A stretch of DNA of 22,625 bases. Source: an uncultured Clostridia bacterium (lineage in GTDB: Bacteria; Bacillota; Clostridia; Oscillospirales; Acutalibacteraceae). How positions within the stretch are numbered: position 1 is the first letter of the stretch; each line of letters opens with the position of its first letter. Positions 7,536 to 13,706 of the stretch are shown here, in pieces. Below the pieces are notes generated by a model, which worked only from the letters and a program-made list of their open reading frames with translations, was not told the DNA's origin and did no database searches. Made by a program: the position numbers and the translations under genes. Location: contig CALWMQ010000215.1 of NCBI GenBank assembly GCA_944382025.1, forward strand, positions 1-22,625, given 5' to 3'.

Positions 7536-7577
7536 CTACAAAAAGTATGGTATTGTCCGTTACACTACTGTTTGTAG
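7536..7577. promoter_or_regulatory. Operator-like sites 2 and 3
   Basis: Site 2 is CTAC-AAAAA-GTAT at 7536-7548. Site 3 is CTAC-TGTTT-GTAG at 7565-7577 and is extended to CACTAC/GTAGTG. Centres are 29 bases apart. Site 3 adjoins where the -35 region of a TATAAT element at 7601-7606 would fall. Confidence 0.6.
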
Positions 7578-7638
7578 TGATTCAAAAAATAAATATTTTG
7601 TATAATATACAGTGGGAAAAATAATCGGGCTTATTATC

Positions 7639-7680
7639 CTACTCATCGTAGTTTTCTGGACTTTTTCATACAAAATGTAG
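7639..7680. promoter_or_regulatory. Operator-like sites 4 and 5
   Basis: Site 4 is CTAC-TCATC-GTAG at 7639-7651. Site 5 is ATAC-AAAAT-GTAG at 7668-7680 and ends at the base before the -10 element TATACT. Centres are again exactly 29 bases apart, repeating the geometry of sites 2 and 3. Sites 4 and 5 bracket the -35 of the proximal XRE promoter. Confidence 0.6.
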
Positions 7681-7686
7681 TATACT
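7657..7686 (+). promoter_or_regulatory. Proximal promoter of the XRE gene
   Basis: TGGACT (7657-7662), 18-base spacer, TATACT (7681-7686). The predicted start falls at or inside the ribosome binding site GGGAGGG (7692-7698), giving an extremely short leader. A second -10 candidate, a perfect TATAAT at 7601-7606 with a poor -35, would give a leader of about 90 bases. Confidence 0.5.
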
Positions 7687-7704
7687 GTAGCGGGAGGGAT
7701 TTAA

Positions 7705-7938
7705 ATGGAACGTATTCAGGATTCTCGGCTTCGTTTGAAGGAGCTACGGGTGAATCAACAGTTGAGGCAAAAAGATGTGGCAGAATTGTGTCAAGTTTCT
7801 GACGCGACCGTGGGACATTGGGAACATCTGAAACGGCATGTCTCCATAGATTGCCTGACTACCCTGTGCGCCTATTACGGGGTGTCGGCAGATTATATCC
7901 TGGGCTTGCCCCAGGGTTTAGATTATCCAGGCCACTGA
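7705..7938 (+). CDS. XRE-family helix-turn-helix repressor
   Basis: A 77-residue cytoplasmic DNA-binding protein that is almost entirely one Cro/CI-type helix-turn-helix domain (about residues 8-65): SRLRLKELRVNQQLRQKDVAELCQ, then VSDATVGHWE as turn and recognition helix, then ALCxYYGVSADYILGLP-type ending (LCAYYGVSADYILGLP). No second ligand or dimerisation domain follows, so it is a minimal repressor like those of mobile-element or stress modules. GGGAGGG six bases before the ATG is a strong ribosome binding site. The gene diverges from the DUF6809-like gene, and five similar inverted repeats occupy the region between them, including both promoter spacers. I infer that it represses itself and its divergent neighbour. 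No mobile-element genes adjoin it. Confidence 0.9.
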   Translation: MERIQDSRLRLKELRVNQQLRQKDVAELCQVSDATVGHWEHLKRHVSIDCLTTLCAYYGVSADYILGLPQGLDYPGH

Positions 7939-8223
7939 CCGGCTGTGACCAGGCCTTGAAAGGTTTAAAATAACCATGGATCGCGGCAGGACAGACTAGT
8001 GAGTTTGTACGATCCGGTCCTTGCTGGCAGCTGTGCCTGCGCCTGTCGCCGGAGATCATCTCCAGCCCCCGGATAATGGGCGCCTGCCGCAGGCCGGCCC
8101 CCCCAGAATGTTTTTCATCCGTGGGAGTGAAGGATGGTTGGGCAGGCGCTGTCCGCAGCCGCCTTTCCCCATCTTTCGCCAGGAATCCTGGACATATCCC
8201 CTGCGGTACGACCCATTTCTCCC
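7939..8223. other. Non-coding stretch before the phosphoglucomutase promoter
   Basis: No gene recognised. Two tight odd-centred palindromes occur: GGAGATCATCTCC (8051-8063) and GCCTGCCGCAGGC (8082-8094). The stretch does not match SRP RNA, RNase P RNA or tmRNA signatures that I know. No T-run terminator for the XRE gene is evident. Together with the promoter and leader it forms a 412-base gap between genes. Confidence 0.5.
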
Positions 8224-8252
8224 TTGTAATCCGGCATAGGATTGGGTATAAT
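8224..8252 (+). promoter_or_regulatory. Sigma-A promoter of the phosphoglucomutase gene
   Basis: TTGTAA (8224-8229), 17-base spacer, TATAAT (8247-8252). It leaves a leader of about 90 bases with no obvious riboswitch fold. Confidence 0.85.
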
Positions 8253-8350
8253 AGGAAAAAGAACCCAGACGTTAAATCAGACCATCAAAAGCGGATGTTC
8301 CCGGTTTGCCGGCCCGCTGGAAGTCGTCATATAAGAAAGGATGAATTGCC

Positions 8351-10072
8351 ATGGATCATACCTTGCAGGAAAAATATGCCTTATGGCTGAGCAAAGCCAC
8401 CGAGGATCCGGATCTTACCGCCGAGCTGCGCTCGGTGGAAGGTGATGAGGAACAGGTGAATGACCGCTTTTATCGGGAGCTGGAATTTGGAACCGGCGGC
8501 CTGCGGGGCGTTATCGGTGCCGGGGATAACCGGATGAATATCTATACCGTACGCAAGGCCACTCAGGGGTTGGCCGATTATCTCAACAGCCGCTACCATC
8601 AGTCTGCGGTGGCTATCTCCTTCGATTCCCGGATCAAATCGGATCTTTTCGCCCGGGAAGCCGCCCGGGTTCTGGCGGGCAACGGGATCATTGTCCATAT
8701 TGTCCCGGAACTGGAACCAACACCCGTACTGTCCTTCGCCGTACGGGAATTGCGTTGCCAGGCTGGAATCATGGTCACCGCCAGCCATAACCCGGCTAAA
8801 TATAATGGTTATAAATGTTACGGCTCCGACGGCTGCCAAATGACCGACTATGACGCCGGCCAGGTCACCGCCTGTATCCGGAAGGTAGATATCTTTGATG
8901 GCGTACGGGTAGCGGATTATGATCAGGCCGTTTCCCAAGGCATCATCCGGGTCATCGGGCCGGAACTGTTGGAGAATTTCCTGAAAAACGTGGCTTCCCG
9001 GCAGGTCAATCCCGGGATTTGCCGTTCCGCCGGCCTCAATGTGATGTATACCCCTCTCAACGGCACCGGCAACAAGCCGGTACGGGAAATCCTGCGCCGT
9101 ATCGGTGTGGAACAGGTAACGGTGGTCCCGGAGCAGGAACACCCGGACGGGAATTTCCCCACCGCCCCTTATCCCAACCCGGAAATCCGCCAGGCGTTTG
9201 AATGCGCTCTCAAGCTGGCCCGCACCGTAAAGCCGGATCTTCTCCTGGCAACCGACCCGGATTGTGATCGTGTAGGGATCGCCGTGCGGGACGGGGAGGA
9301 TTACACCCTGATGACCGGCAACCAGGTGGGATGCCTGCTGCTGAATTACATCCTGTCCTGCGGTACAGAAAAAGGGACTCTGCCCGCGGATCCGGTAGCG
9401 GTGAAAACGATTGTTACCTCCGACCTGGCAGCCCGGATCGCTGAGAAATTCCACTGCCATATCATCGAGGTTCTTACCGGCTTCAAATATATCGGGGAAC
9501 AGATCGGTCTGCTGGAAAAAGCGGGGCATCCAGAACGGTATGTCTTCGGGTTTGAGGAAAGCTATGGGTATCTGTCCGGCACCTATGTACGGGACAAGGA
9601 TGCGGTTGTAGCGTCCATGCTGATCTGCGAGATGGCCGCCTACTACAAGGAGAAAGGGCTGTCCCTGCTGCAGGTAATGAATGAGTTGTACGCCCAGCAC
9701 GGCTATTATCTCCATTCCCAGATCAACGCCCAGTTCGAAGGTGAGGAAGGAATGGAAGCCATGGCCCGGCTGATGTCAGGGCTCCGGGAAAACCGGCCCC
9801 AGGAGATTGCGGGAGCAAAAGTCGTCCGTTTCTCGGATTACGAGTCATCCCGCCAGATAGATCTGGCCACTGGGGAGGAAACAGCTATTCATCTGCCTAA
9901 ATCCAACGTTCTGACCTTCGCCCTGGAAGGCAACGCCAGCGTTATTATCCGGCCGTCGGGTACCGAGCCGAAGGTAAAGGCGTATATTACGGCGGTAGGC
10001 TCCGATGAAGCCAGCGCCAAGGCCATGGCGGAACAGCTGGAAGCCGCGGCTAAGGATCTTCTCCGGGCATAA
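8351..10072 (+). CDS. pgcA: Alpha-phosphoglucomutase (phosphohexomutase family)
   Basis: Interconverts glucose 1-phosphate and glucose 6-phosphate, linking central metabolism to UDP-glucose and cell envelope sugars. The 573-residue protein shares the EFGTGGLRGVIGAGDNRMN opening with Bacillus PgcA. It has all four family signatures: the phosphoserine loop TASHNPAKYNGYK with Ser145, the metal-binding DPDCDR (302-307), the sugar-binding GFEESYG (400-406), and the phosphate-binding RPSGTEPK (534-541). Nothing essential is missing. The ATG at 8351 has AAAGGA about 9 bases ahead and a consensus promoter about 100 bases upstream. It appears to be a single-gene unit, followed by a GC-rich hairpin. 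A phosphomannomutase or broader-specificity activity is possible; length and opening favour PgcA. Confidence 0.93.
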   Translation: MDHTLQEKYALWLSKATEDPDLTAELRSVEGDEEQVNDRFYRELEFGTGGLRGVIGAGDNRMNIYTVRKATQGLADYLNSRYHQSAVAISFDSRIKSDLFAREAARVLAGNGIIVHIVPELEPTPVLSFAVRELRCQAGIMVTASHNPAKYNGYKCYGSDGCQMTDYDAGQVTACIRKVDIFDGVRVADYDQAVSQGIIRVIGPELLENFLKNVASRQVNPGICRSAGLNVMYTPLNGTGNKPVREILRRIGVEQVTVVPEQEHPDGNFPTAPYPNPEIRQAFECALKLARTVKPDLLLATDPDCDRVGIAVRDGEDYTLMTGNQVGCLLLNYILSCGTEKGTLPADPVAVKTIVTSDLAARIAEKFHCHIIEVLTGFKYIGEQIGLLEKAGHPERYVFGFEESYGYLSGTYVRDKDAVVASMLICEMAAYYKEKGLSLLQVMNELYAQHGYYLHSQINAQFEGEEGMEAMARLMSGLRENRPQEIAGAKVVRFSDYESSRQIDLATGEETAIHLPKSNVLTFALEGNASVIIRPSGTEPKVKAYITAVGSDEASAKAMAEQLEAAAKDLLRA

Positions 10073-10377
10073 CACTGCGGCGTGTCCCGCCGTTCCGGGT
10101 CAGTCCAGGTGTATAGGCGGGAGATGTCTTGGGCAAAAGAGCGTACACAGGGCAGTTCTGCCACTGTCTGTCCCAGACGGACAGCTTGAATCGGTTATTG
10201 TTTCGGCGGCGGGCCTTTTCAGAGCCCGCCGCTTGATTTACCGGGACGGCGGCTGTTTTCCACAGCGTTTCCCGGAAGGAGAACATCTGTCAGCCAAAAA
10301 GCACCGGCGCAGGGTGAACCTCCGCAAGCTTTTGAAGAGCCTGCCAATAGGTTAAAAAAGGAAGGAGAATTTGCAAG
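10073..10377. other. Non-coding stretch after the phosphoglucomutase gene (305 bases)
   Basis: Contains the hairpin at 10206-10232. Further on, AAGGAG precedes a short frame (10287-10355) that could encode 22 very basic residues only if CTG were used as start; I do not call it a gene. No clear promoter for the GNAT gene is visible. Confidence 0.5.
10206..10240 (+). terminator. Probable terminator after the phosphoglucomutase gene
   Basis: GCGGCGGGC (10206-10214) pairs perfectly with GCCCGCCGC (10224-10232) around a 9-base loop. The tail TTGATTTA is only partly T-rich. It lies about 130 bases after the stop. Confidence 0.5.
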
Positions 10378-10986
10378 ATGGAAGAATGGATCATCCGCCA
10401 AGAACAGCCCGGCGATTACGTCCAGGTAGAGCATTTGATCCGGGAGGCTTTCTGGGATGTATACAAGCCGGGATGCGATGAGCATTTTATTGCCCACCGT
10501 CTGCGGAATTGCCCGCTGTTTGTCCCCCAGCTGGATTTGGTGGCCCTGGACGGGGACAAGGTGGTGGGAAATATCCTATATTCCCGGGCGAGTATTGTCG
10601 ATGACAGCGGCGGCAACACCGAAGTGCTGATATTCGGCCCGCTAAGCGTGCAGCCTGCATATCAGGGTCGGGGGATAGGTTCCCTGCTGGTCCGGCGCAG
10701 CCTGGAAAAAGCCCGGGAACTGGGCTTTCGGGCGGTATGTGTCTTTGGCGATCCAGCCTATTACCGGCGGTTTGGCTTTGAGCCGGCCGCTCACTTCCAC
10801 CTGCTGCCTCCGGATGGAACCCCTACCAACGCCTTCCAGGCAATAGAATTGGTACCCGACGGCTTAAAAGGCGCTGCTGGATGGCTCCTGTTCAGCCCGG
10901 CATTTTCGGTAGATCCGTCGGAACTGGAGGACTTTGACAGCCGGTTCCCACCTAAAGAAAAGCATATCACCAGCACCCAGCTGTAA
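10378..10986 (+). CDS. GNAT-family N-acetyltransferase
   Basis: Acetyl-CoA-dependent transferase of unknown substrate. In the 202-residue protein the acetyl-CoA loop reads VQPAYQGRGIGSLLV with QGRGIG at 96-101, preceded by the FGPLSV strand. It is followed by the AVCVFGDPAYYRRFGF block that marks the YhbS-like (COG3153) group. GGAAGGAG about 10 bases before the ATG is a strong ribosome binding site. It stands alone on the plus strand and converges on another acetyltransferase gene; the two share a hairpin at 11031-11076. The two GNAT proteins are not obviously a recent duplication, since only the general fold is shared. Substrate cannot be assigned. Confidence 0.88.
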   Translation: MEEWIIRQEQPGDYVQVEHLIREAFWDVYKPGCDEHFIAHRLRNCPLFVPQLDLVALDGDKVVGNILYSRASIVDDSGGNTEVLIFGPLSVQPAYQGRGIGSLLVRRSLEKARELGFRAVCVFGDPAYYRRFGFEPAAHFHLLPPDGTPTNAFQAIELVPDGLKGAAGWLLFSPAFSVDPSELEDFDSRFPPKEKHITSTQL

Positions 10987-11030
10987 ACCACCTCAAGAGG
11001 TGGCAAAGACGAAAATTCACGCAACAGGCA

Positions 11031-11076
11031 AGCGGCGCTTTCCGGGCTAATCCAGCCACCGGGAAAGCGCCGCTTT
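11031..11076. terminator. Shared terminator between convergent acetyltransferase genes
   Basis: AGCGGCGCTTTCCGG (11031-11045) pairs with CCGGGAAAGCGCCGCT (11059-11074) with one extra base. The plus strand continues TTTC. It lies 45 bases after one stop and 10 bases after the other, so it can serve both genes, the plus-strand one better. Confidence 0.65.
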
Positions 11077-11085
11077 CGGCATAGG

Positions 11086-11523
11086 CTATTCCTGTCTTAC
11101 GAAGCAGATAATTCGGTTGACCTCCCGGAACCCCACCGCTAGATGGAAACGGTGGCTTTCCAAATTGTCCAGTTCACAATCGCCGGCAAATCCCTCGGCG
11201 CCCTGTTCCCGGGTCCATTCCTGGCAGGCGTCTGTCAAAGCCCGGGCAATCCCCTGGCGGCGGTATTCCGCCTCCACCAGAATTCCTTCTAAAAAGCCGG
11301 CGGGCGAGGAATCAATTCCCTCCACATAGTCTCCGCGGAGACTGCATTGGGCAAACCCGACAGGTTTCCCGTCCTTCCAGGCCAAAAACACGGCACTGTC
11401 CGGTTCCAGAACCGCCTTTTGCATCTCCGGGAGCAGTTCTTCGTAAGTGTGGTTCGGCCATAACTGTCGTGCCAGACAGGTTACCAGCGGGATATCCTTC
11501 CTACCGGCTTTGCGGATATCCAT
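11086..11523 (-). CDS. AAC(6')-type aminoglycoside N-acetyltransferase homologue
   Basis: A 145-residue GNAT protein. It resembles the AAC(6')-I enzymes that acetylate the 6'-amino group of aminoglycosides with acetyl-CoA: LWPNHTYEELLPEM near the start, RGDYVEGIDSSPAGFLEGI (about 63-81), the acetyl-CoA loop EYRRQGIARAL (86-96), and GFAGDCELDNLESHRFHLAVGF (111-132). These blocks occur in the same order and wording in chromosomal AAC(6') proteins. The frame is open up to 11604, but the ATG at 11523 has AGGAG 9 bases ahead and begins MDIRKAGRKD as GNAT proteins do. No mobile-element gene is near, so it looks intrinsic. True substrate may be something other than a drug. Confidence 0.8.
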   Translation of the reverse strand: MDIRKAGRKDIPLVTCLARQLWPNHTYEELLPEMQKAVLEPDSAVFLAWKDGKPVGFAQCSLRGDYVEGIDSSPAGFLEGILVEAEYRRQGIARALTDACQEWTREQGAEGFAGDCELDNLESHRFHLAVGFREVNRIICFVRQE

Positions 11524-11639
11524 AGGTTTTTTCTCCTCTCCAGGTATACCTCTTTTCGTTACCCTGCTGTTTTCTTGTTGGTATCTATCTTGTAGAAACA
11601 CCATCTCTCCCCTATTTCCCTGGGAACGGCGTTCCAGAG

Positions 11640-11668
11640 AAAAGGGGCCCTGGTTACTCAGGGCCCCT
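11640..11668 (-). terminator. Intrinsic terminator of the telA-like gene
   Basis: A perfect 10-base stem, AGGGGCCCTG (11643-11652) with CAGGGCCCCT (11659-11668), around a 6-base loop. It is followed on the minus strand by TTTTCT. It ends transcription right after the TelA-family gene. Confidence 0.85.
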
Positions 11669-11677
11669 GCGTAGGTA

Positions 11678-12802
11678 TCAGTTATGCAATTCCAGCAGTT
11701 TTTGCTTCAATTCGCCTTCAATCCGGCCGATTTCCGCCTCAGCGTCCCGGCGCTTCTGTCGTCCCTCGTCCTGAATGCGCATGACTTCATCCAAGGTAGA
11801 GATCAGGGATTCATTGGTATGCTTCAGGGTCTCCATGTCCACAATACCCCGCTCAGACTCCTTAGCAGTCTCTACCGTTGCCATTTTCAGGGCATCCGCA
11901 TTCTTTTTAAGCAGTTCATTGGTCATATCGGAGACCGCGCGCTGAGCTTCCATAGCCTGCTTAGAGTGGTTCAGGCCCAAAGCCAGCACCATCTGGGATT
12001 TCCACAAGGGAATGGTATTTACCAAGGTGGACTGGATTTTCTCCATCATCAGGGTATCATTGTTCTGTACCAGCCGGATCTGGGGCGCCATCTGGATGGA
12101 GATGATACGGGTCAGCTCCAGGTCATGGATCTTTTTCTCAAACCGGTTGCACAGGGAATCCAGATCATTGGCCGCCTGCGCGTCTTCAGGGAGGCCTGAG
12201 GCCTTGGCTTTATCCCGCAGAGCTACCAGATCGGTTTCACGTACCTCTTTCAGGCGTTTTTTCCCGGCCAGGATGTACATGGAAAGTTCCTTAAAATAGG
12301 TCAGGTTCAGCTTGTACAGTTCATCCAGGGTAGCGACGTCCTTCATGAGAGTGACTTGATGGTTTTCCAAGGTATCGCAGATTTTTTCCACATTCGCTTC
12401 CGCCTTATCGTACTTGGCGGTCAATTTCGTGGCGGACTTTTTGAAGAAGCTGAAAATGCCCTTGTCCTCATCAGGTTCGATACTCTTCAGCTGGAGAACC
12501 AGGCTGGTCAGCATCTCACCGACCTCGCCCATATCCTTAGCGCGGATATTTTGAAGAGCGGATTCGGAAAAACCAGCCACTTTCTGCTGGGCCGCGGCTC
12601 CATACTGCATAATGACATTGGAATTGGTTACATCAATGGTCTGGGCAAAAGATTCCACCATCTGCCGTTCCTCGGGGGTCAGGGTAGACTCATCCAATTC
12701 CACGGGGACAATTTCATTGTCTTTGACCTGAATATCCGGGGCCGTTGTGGGCTCCAGGGTCAGTACCGGCACCTCTGAGACCGGGTTCATCTGCTCTGAC
12801 AT
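11678..12802 (-). CDS. TelA-family (toxic anion resistance) protein
   Basis: A 374-residue soluble protein of the PF05816 family, named for tellurite resistance (TelA/KlaA/YceH); its biochemical role is not settled. The family core runs from about residue 30 (TLTPEERQMVESFAQTIDV) to the end. Long charged helices with coiled-coil character form the C-terminal third (AEAEIGRIEGELKQKLLEL). Characteristic stretches include FFKKSATKL, LMKDVATLDELY, and the IRLVQNNDTLMMEKIQSTL block followed by TIPLWKSQMV. The frame is open to 12841, but only the ATG at 12802 has a ribosome binding site (AAAGG 10 bases ahead). It has its own consensus promoter and terminator, so it is a single-gene unit. No TerC/TerD or cognate 5-bromo-4-chloroindolyl-phosphate-hydrolysis partner is beside it. 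Confidence 0.93.
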   Translation of the reverse strand: MSEQMNPVSEVPVLTLEPTTAPDIQVKDNEIVPVELDESTLTPEERQMVESFAQTIDVTNSNVIMQYGAAAQQKVAGFSESALQNIRAKDMGEVGEMLTSLVLQLKSIEPDEDKGIFSFFKKSATKLTAKYDKAEANVEKICDTLENHQVTLMKDVATLDELYKLNLTYFKELSMYILAGKKRLKEVRETDLVALRDKAKASGLPEDAQAANDLDSLCNRFEKKIHDLELTRIISIQMAPQIRLVQNNDTLMMEKIQSTLVNTIPLWKSQMVLALGLNHSKQAMEAQRAVSDMTNELLKKNADALKMATVETAKESERGIVDMETLKHTNESLISTLDEVMRIQDEGRQKRRDAEAEIGRIEGELKQKLLELHN

Positions 12803-12865
12803 GGACAACACGCCTTTCTGTTCAAAGTCTTCAGTTACCATCGGCTTATACCGGAATCATTCTTT

Positions 12866-12894
12866 ATTGTACGCAAAAACTCCAGGGAAGTCAA
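12866..12894 (-). promoter_or_regulatory. Sigma-A promoter of the telA-like gene
   Basis: Minus strand: TTGACT (12894-12889), 17-base spacer, TACAAT (12871-12866), about 65 bases before the start codon. Confidence 0.85.
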
Positions 12895-13089
12895 GCAAAA
12901 GCATCGGAATGGGCGTCTCGGCGGAACCGGATCCGTCTCATGGCTGAAGGTCATTCCTACAACGGATGATTGAGGGGGCTCTTTTCCAAAATAAAAGCTG
13001 TCCAGCGGCCAGCATGGGTGGAAGCCTATGCGGCGATGTCACGCCGTAGCCGTGCCGTTGGCAAACGATCGCTTTTGCGTCTGAGGAAG
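12895..13089. other. Non-coding stretch between divergent telA-like and small protein genes
   Basis: No gene recognised. A short stem (CGGCG, 6-base loop, CGCCG) lies near 13031-13046. Including the two promoters, the whole gap from 12803 to 13173 is 371 bases. Confidence 0.5.
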
Positions 13090-13118
13090 GTATAAAACGG
13101 TTCGTGCTTCACACACTA
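13090..13118 (+). promoter_or_regulatory. Candidate forespore (sigma-F/G type) promoter
   Basis: GTATA (13090-13094) fits the -35 consensus GHATR. CACACTA (13112-13118) matches six of seven positions of the -10 consensus CATWHTA, with a 17-base spacer. It lies 55 bases before the ATG of the 64-residue protein. No sigma-A promoter of comparable quality is visible here. The assignment is an inference. Confidence 0.45.
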
Positions 13119-13173
13119 GACCCAGATTGACCGGAGCGTTAAAAAGCCCGGCCGGAAAGGAAGGTAATGATTT

Positions 13174-13368
13174 ATGAGCAAGAAAAGCAAAAAGGATACA
13201 CGTCCGACAAAAATTTATCCGGATCCCGTTATGGGCCCGATCCGCGGAGCTTACGCGTCCCAGCCTATCAGCAAAGCTGACAGCCGATTTGAGGCTACCG
13301 GGGTAGCCCGGCCTAATGACGCGAGTGTGGAAGAAAGCCGGGAATGGATTCAGGAAAACAAACTGTAA
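13174..13368 (+). CDS. Small DUF3787-like protein, possibly sporulation-associated
   Basis: A 64-residue, lysine-rich protein starting MSKKSKKD and ending EESREWIQENKL. AAGGAAGG about 9 bases before the ATG is a strong ribosome binding site, which supports translation. The lysine-rich start, a central prolyl/seryl linker (SQPISKADSRF) and the terminal E-x-A/S-x-EW-I/V-x-EN motif resemble the clostridial DUF3787 family. I know of no defined activity. The candidate forespore promoter just upstream suggests expression late in sporulation. It stands alone on the plus strand, converging on the Imm-5-like gene. No signal peptide or membrane segment. Family assignment is moderate; role is inferred. 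Confidence 0.7.
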   Translation: MSKKSKKDTRPTKIYPDPVMGPIRGAYASQPISKADSRFEATGVARPNDASVEESREWIQENKL

Positions 13369-13706
13369 ATTACTGTTTCCTTGTTTCACCGGGTTCTTCT
13401 CGTGCTCTATGAAAAAGGTGAGTCCCTCTGCGGAAGGCGGCTGGGGCTTTACCCCTCGTCCCCTCCCCTTACGGTGTCCAAAACCGCTGTGCGCCGCCCC
13501 GGCAGCTGTCGATTTTGACCGTGGTGCCAACCCCTGCTCCCTGTTTCCCGCACCGCGGGCGCTCCCAGGCGTTGCCTTTTACAAAAGGCGGCCGAAAACT
13601 TCCGATGAACCGTCACCCAACAGGCGTTTTCCATTTCAACGCAGGCCCGCCATTGCAGGCGGGCCTGCGTTTCATATTCCGCTCTGGAAAGCCATACACT
13701 ATAATA
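13369..13706. other. Non-coding stretch between convergent genes (338 bases)
   Basis: No convincing gene; an open plus-strand frame through it is proline/arginine-rich, without a domain, and runs into the antisense of the Imm-5-like gene. It contains the terminator-type hairpin at 13638-13671 and a small GCCTTTT/AAAAGGC inverted repeat near 13576-13591. Confidence 0.55.
13638..13674. terminator. Strong hairpin between convergent genes
   Basis: A perfect 14-base stem, AACGCAGGCCCGCC (13638-13651) with GGCGGGCCTGCGTT (13658-13671), loop ATTGCA. The plus strand continues TC with a T-poor tail, and the minus-strand tail is TTGAAA. It lies 36 bases beyond the stop of the Imm-5-like gene, so it probably terminates that gene. 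Confidence 0.6.

Larger units (their letters stand above)
7395..7704. other. Divergent regulatory region between DUF6809-like and XRE genes (310 bases)
   Basis: No coding sequence. It is clearly more AT-rich than the flanking genes. It holds a minus promoter (7420-7449), one or two plus promoters (TATAAT at 7601-7606; 7657-7686), a terminator-like hairpin (7481-7504) and five copies of the motif [C/A]TAC-N5-GTA[G/T] at 7428, 7536, 7565, 7639 and 7668. Confidence 0.8.

Noticed and set aside
8381..9715. Long minus-strand open frame opposite the phosphoglucomutase gene
   Set aside because: It is a shadow of a GC-rich gene with all family motifs on the plus strand. The antisense product has no domain and no ribosome binding site.
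10988..11003. CCACCT/AGGTGG hairpin right after the GNAT stop codon
   Set aside because: Six-base stem without a T-run. The larger hairpin at 11031-11076 is the better terminator candidate.
11524..11604. N-terminal extension of the AAC(6')-like protein
   Set aside because: The upstream ATG lacks a ribosome binding site, and the added 27 residues resemble nothing in the family.
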